Below are positions 63,663 to 64,000 of a DNA stretch of 64,000 bases, in pieces (within the stretch, counting starts at the first letter, position 1; every line of letters begins with the position of its first letter). The notes below the pieces were generated by a model. That model was not told where the DNA came from, did not search any database, and worked only from the letters and a program-made list of their open reading frames with translations. Position numbers and translations under genes: made by a program. The DNA comes from Frigoribacterium sp. PhB24 (GTDB lineage Bacteria > Actinomycetota > Actinomycetes > Actinomycetales > Microbacteriaceae): NCBI RefSeq assembly GCF_003755185.1, contig NZ_RKIC01000015.1:34957-98956 (forward strand), read 5' to 3'.

Positions 63663-64000
63663 GCGCTGACAGAGCCGCGGTCGCCGTCGGCACCGCGGGC
63701 GCGGACCCGCTCGAGCTCGAGAGTCAGATCTGCTTCGCGCTCTCCGTCGCGTCGCGGGGGGTCGTGGCGGCCTACCGGCCGGTGCTCGAGCCGCTCGGGC
63801 TGACGCACCCGCAGTACCTCGTCATGCTCGCCCTGTGGCAGCACGCACCGCTGTCGGGTCGTGAGCTCAGCCGATTGCTCCGTCTCGACCCGGGCACGCT
63901 CAGTCCGCTGCTGAAGCGGCTCGACGCCCAAGGGCTGCTGACCCGCGGGCGACGGGCCGACGACGAGCGGGCGTTGTCGATCGAGCTGACCCCGGCCGGT
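63659..64000 (+). CDS. OhrR-like MarR family regulator (3' end outside window)
   Basis: First 114 codons only. LESQICFALSVASRGVVAAY places the peroxide-sensing Cys at residue 25, and LTHPQYLVMLALWQ, LLRLDPGTLSPLLKRLDAQG and RGRRADDERALSIELTPAG are the winged-helix domain in the OhrR form. Known OhrR proteins release DNA when this Cys is oxidised by organic hydroperoxides, derepressing ohr. Expect a peroxidase gene nearby, possibly beyond the edge. Confidence 0.9.
   Translation, partial: MSADRAAVAVGTAGADPLELESQICFALSVASRGVVAAYRPVLEPLGLTHPQYLVMLALWQHAPLSGRELSRLLRLDPGTLSPLLKRLDAQGLLTRGRRADDERALSIELTPAG

Overview
The window is high-GC DNA with actinobacterial gene content and order: tig-clpP1-clpP2-clpX, an ileS T-box of the ultrashort stem I type, and an rne ... 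rplU-rpmA-obg-proB-proA-nadD-rsfS housekeeping run. Protein wording and the LAxTG/sortase, DUF4031, DUF4233 and VKOR-DsbA sets point to Microbacteriaceae (Actinomycetota). I cannot fix the genus from sequence alone. GC-rich third positions dominate everywhere except about 12.8-19.7 kb, where A/T-ending codons become common.

Layout. 1-470: a 54-bp tandem repeat, tRNA-Gly (minus) and tRNA-Pro (plus). 0.5-7 kb: trigger factor, ClpP1, ClpP2 and ClpX, converging on an M3 peptidase. 7-12.6 kb: a methyltransferase, valS with a small coupled gene, and a divergent MHS-type symporter. 12.8-19.7 kb: a five-gene minus-strand block (DUF5819 protein, HTTM membrane protein, large repeat-bearing secreted protein, sortase, PYROXD2-like FAD oxidoreductase) that looks acquired and builds or modifies one surface protein. 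20-26 kb: a four-gene peptide-type ABC importer, a divergent TetR regulator and a GtrA-like protein. 26.8-29 kb: an LAxTG wall-anchored protein and a CDF metal exporter. 29-34.9 kb: T-box, ileS, folC, DUF4233 and ndk, ending in a very strong hairpin. 35-36.6 kb: a DsbA-like thiol oxidoreductase with VKOR. 36.7-52 kb: rne, an inserted YcgR/YcgQ-like permease block, then rplU, rpmA, obg, proB, proA, nadD and rsfS, and tRNA-Ala. 52.1-61.6 kb: a seven-gene, start/stop-overlapping operon (NMT1/THI5-like ABC importer, nucleoside hydrolase, adenosine deaminase, 8-oxoguanine-deaminase-like amidohydrolase), divergent from a TetR gene and an NtaA/DszA-type flavin monooxygenase. 61.6-64 kb: a HAD hydrolase, a general-stress-type protein, a zinc-ribbon protein and the start of an OhrR-like regulator cut by the window edge.

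The two regions most likely to hold undescribed biology are the 12.8-19.7 kb surface-protein island and the 52.1-61.6 kb purine-scavenging regulon. Two genome-wide habits also show here. An 11-bp motif GGAGGCGCGGG (or its complement) occurs 18 times exactly, in genes and between them. Many genes start 6-7 nt after a TAGNNT-type -10 box, so they are probably transcribed leaderless.

No insertion sequence, CRISPR array, prophage or rRNA gene was seen.
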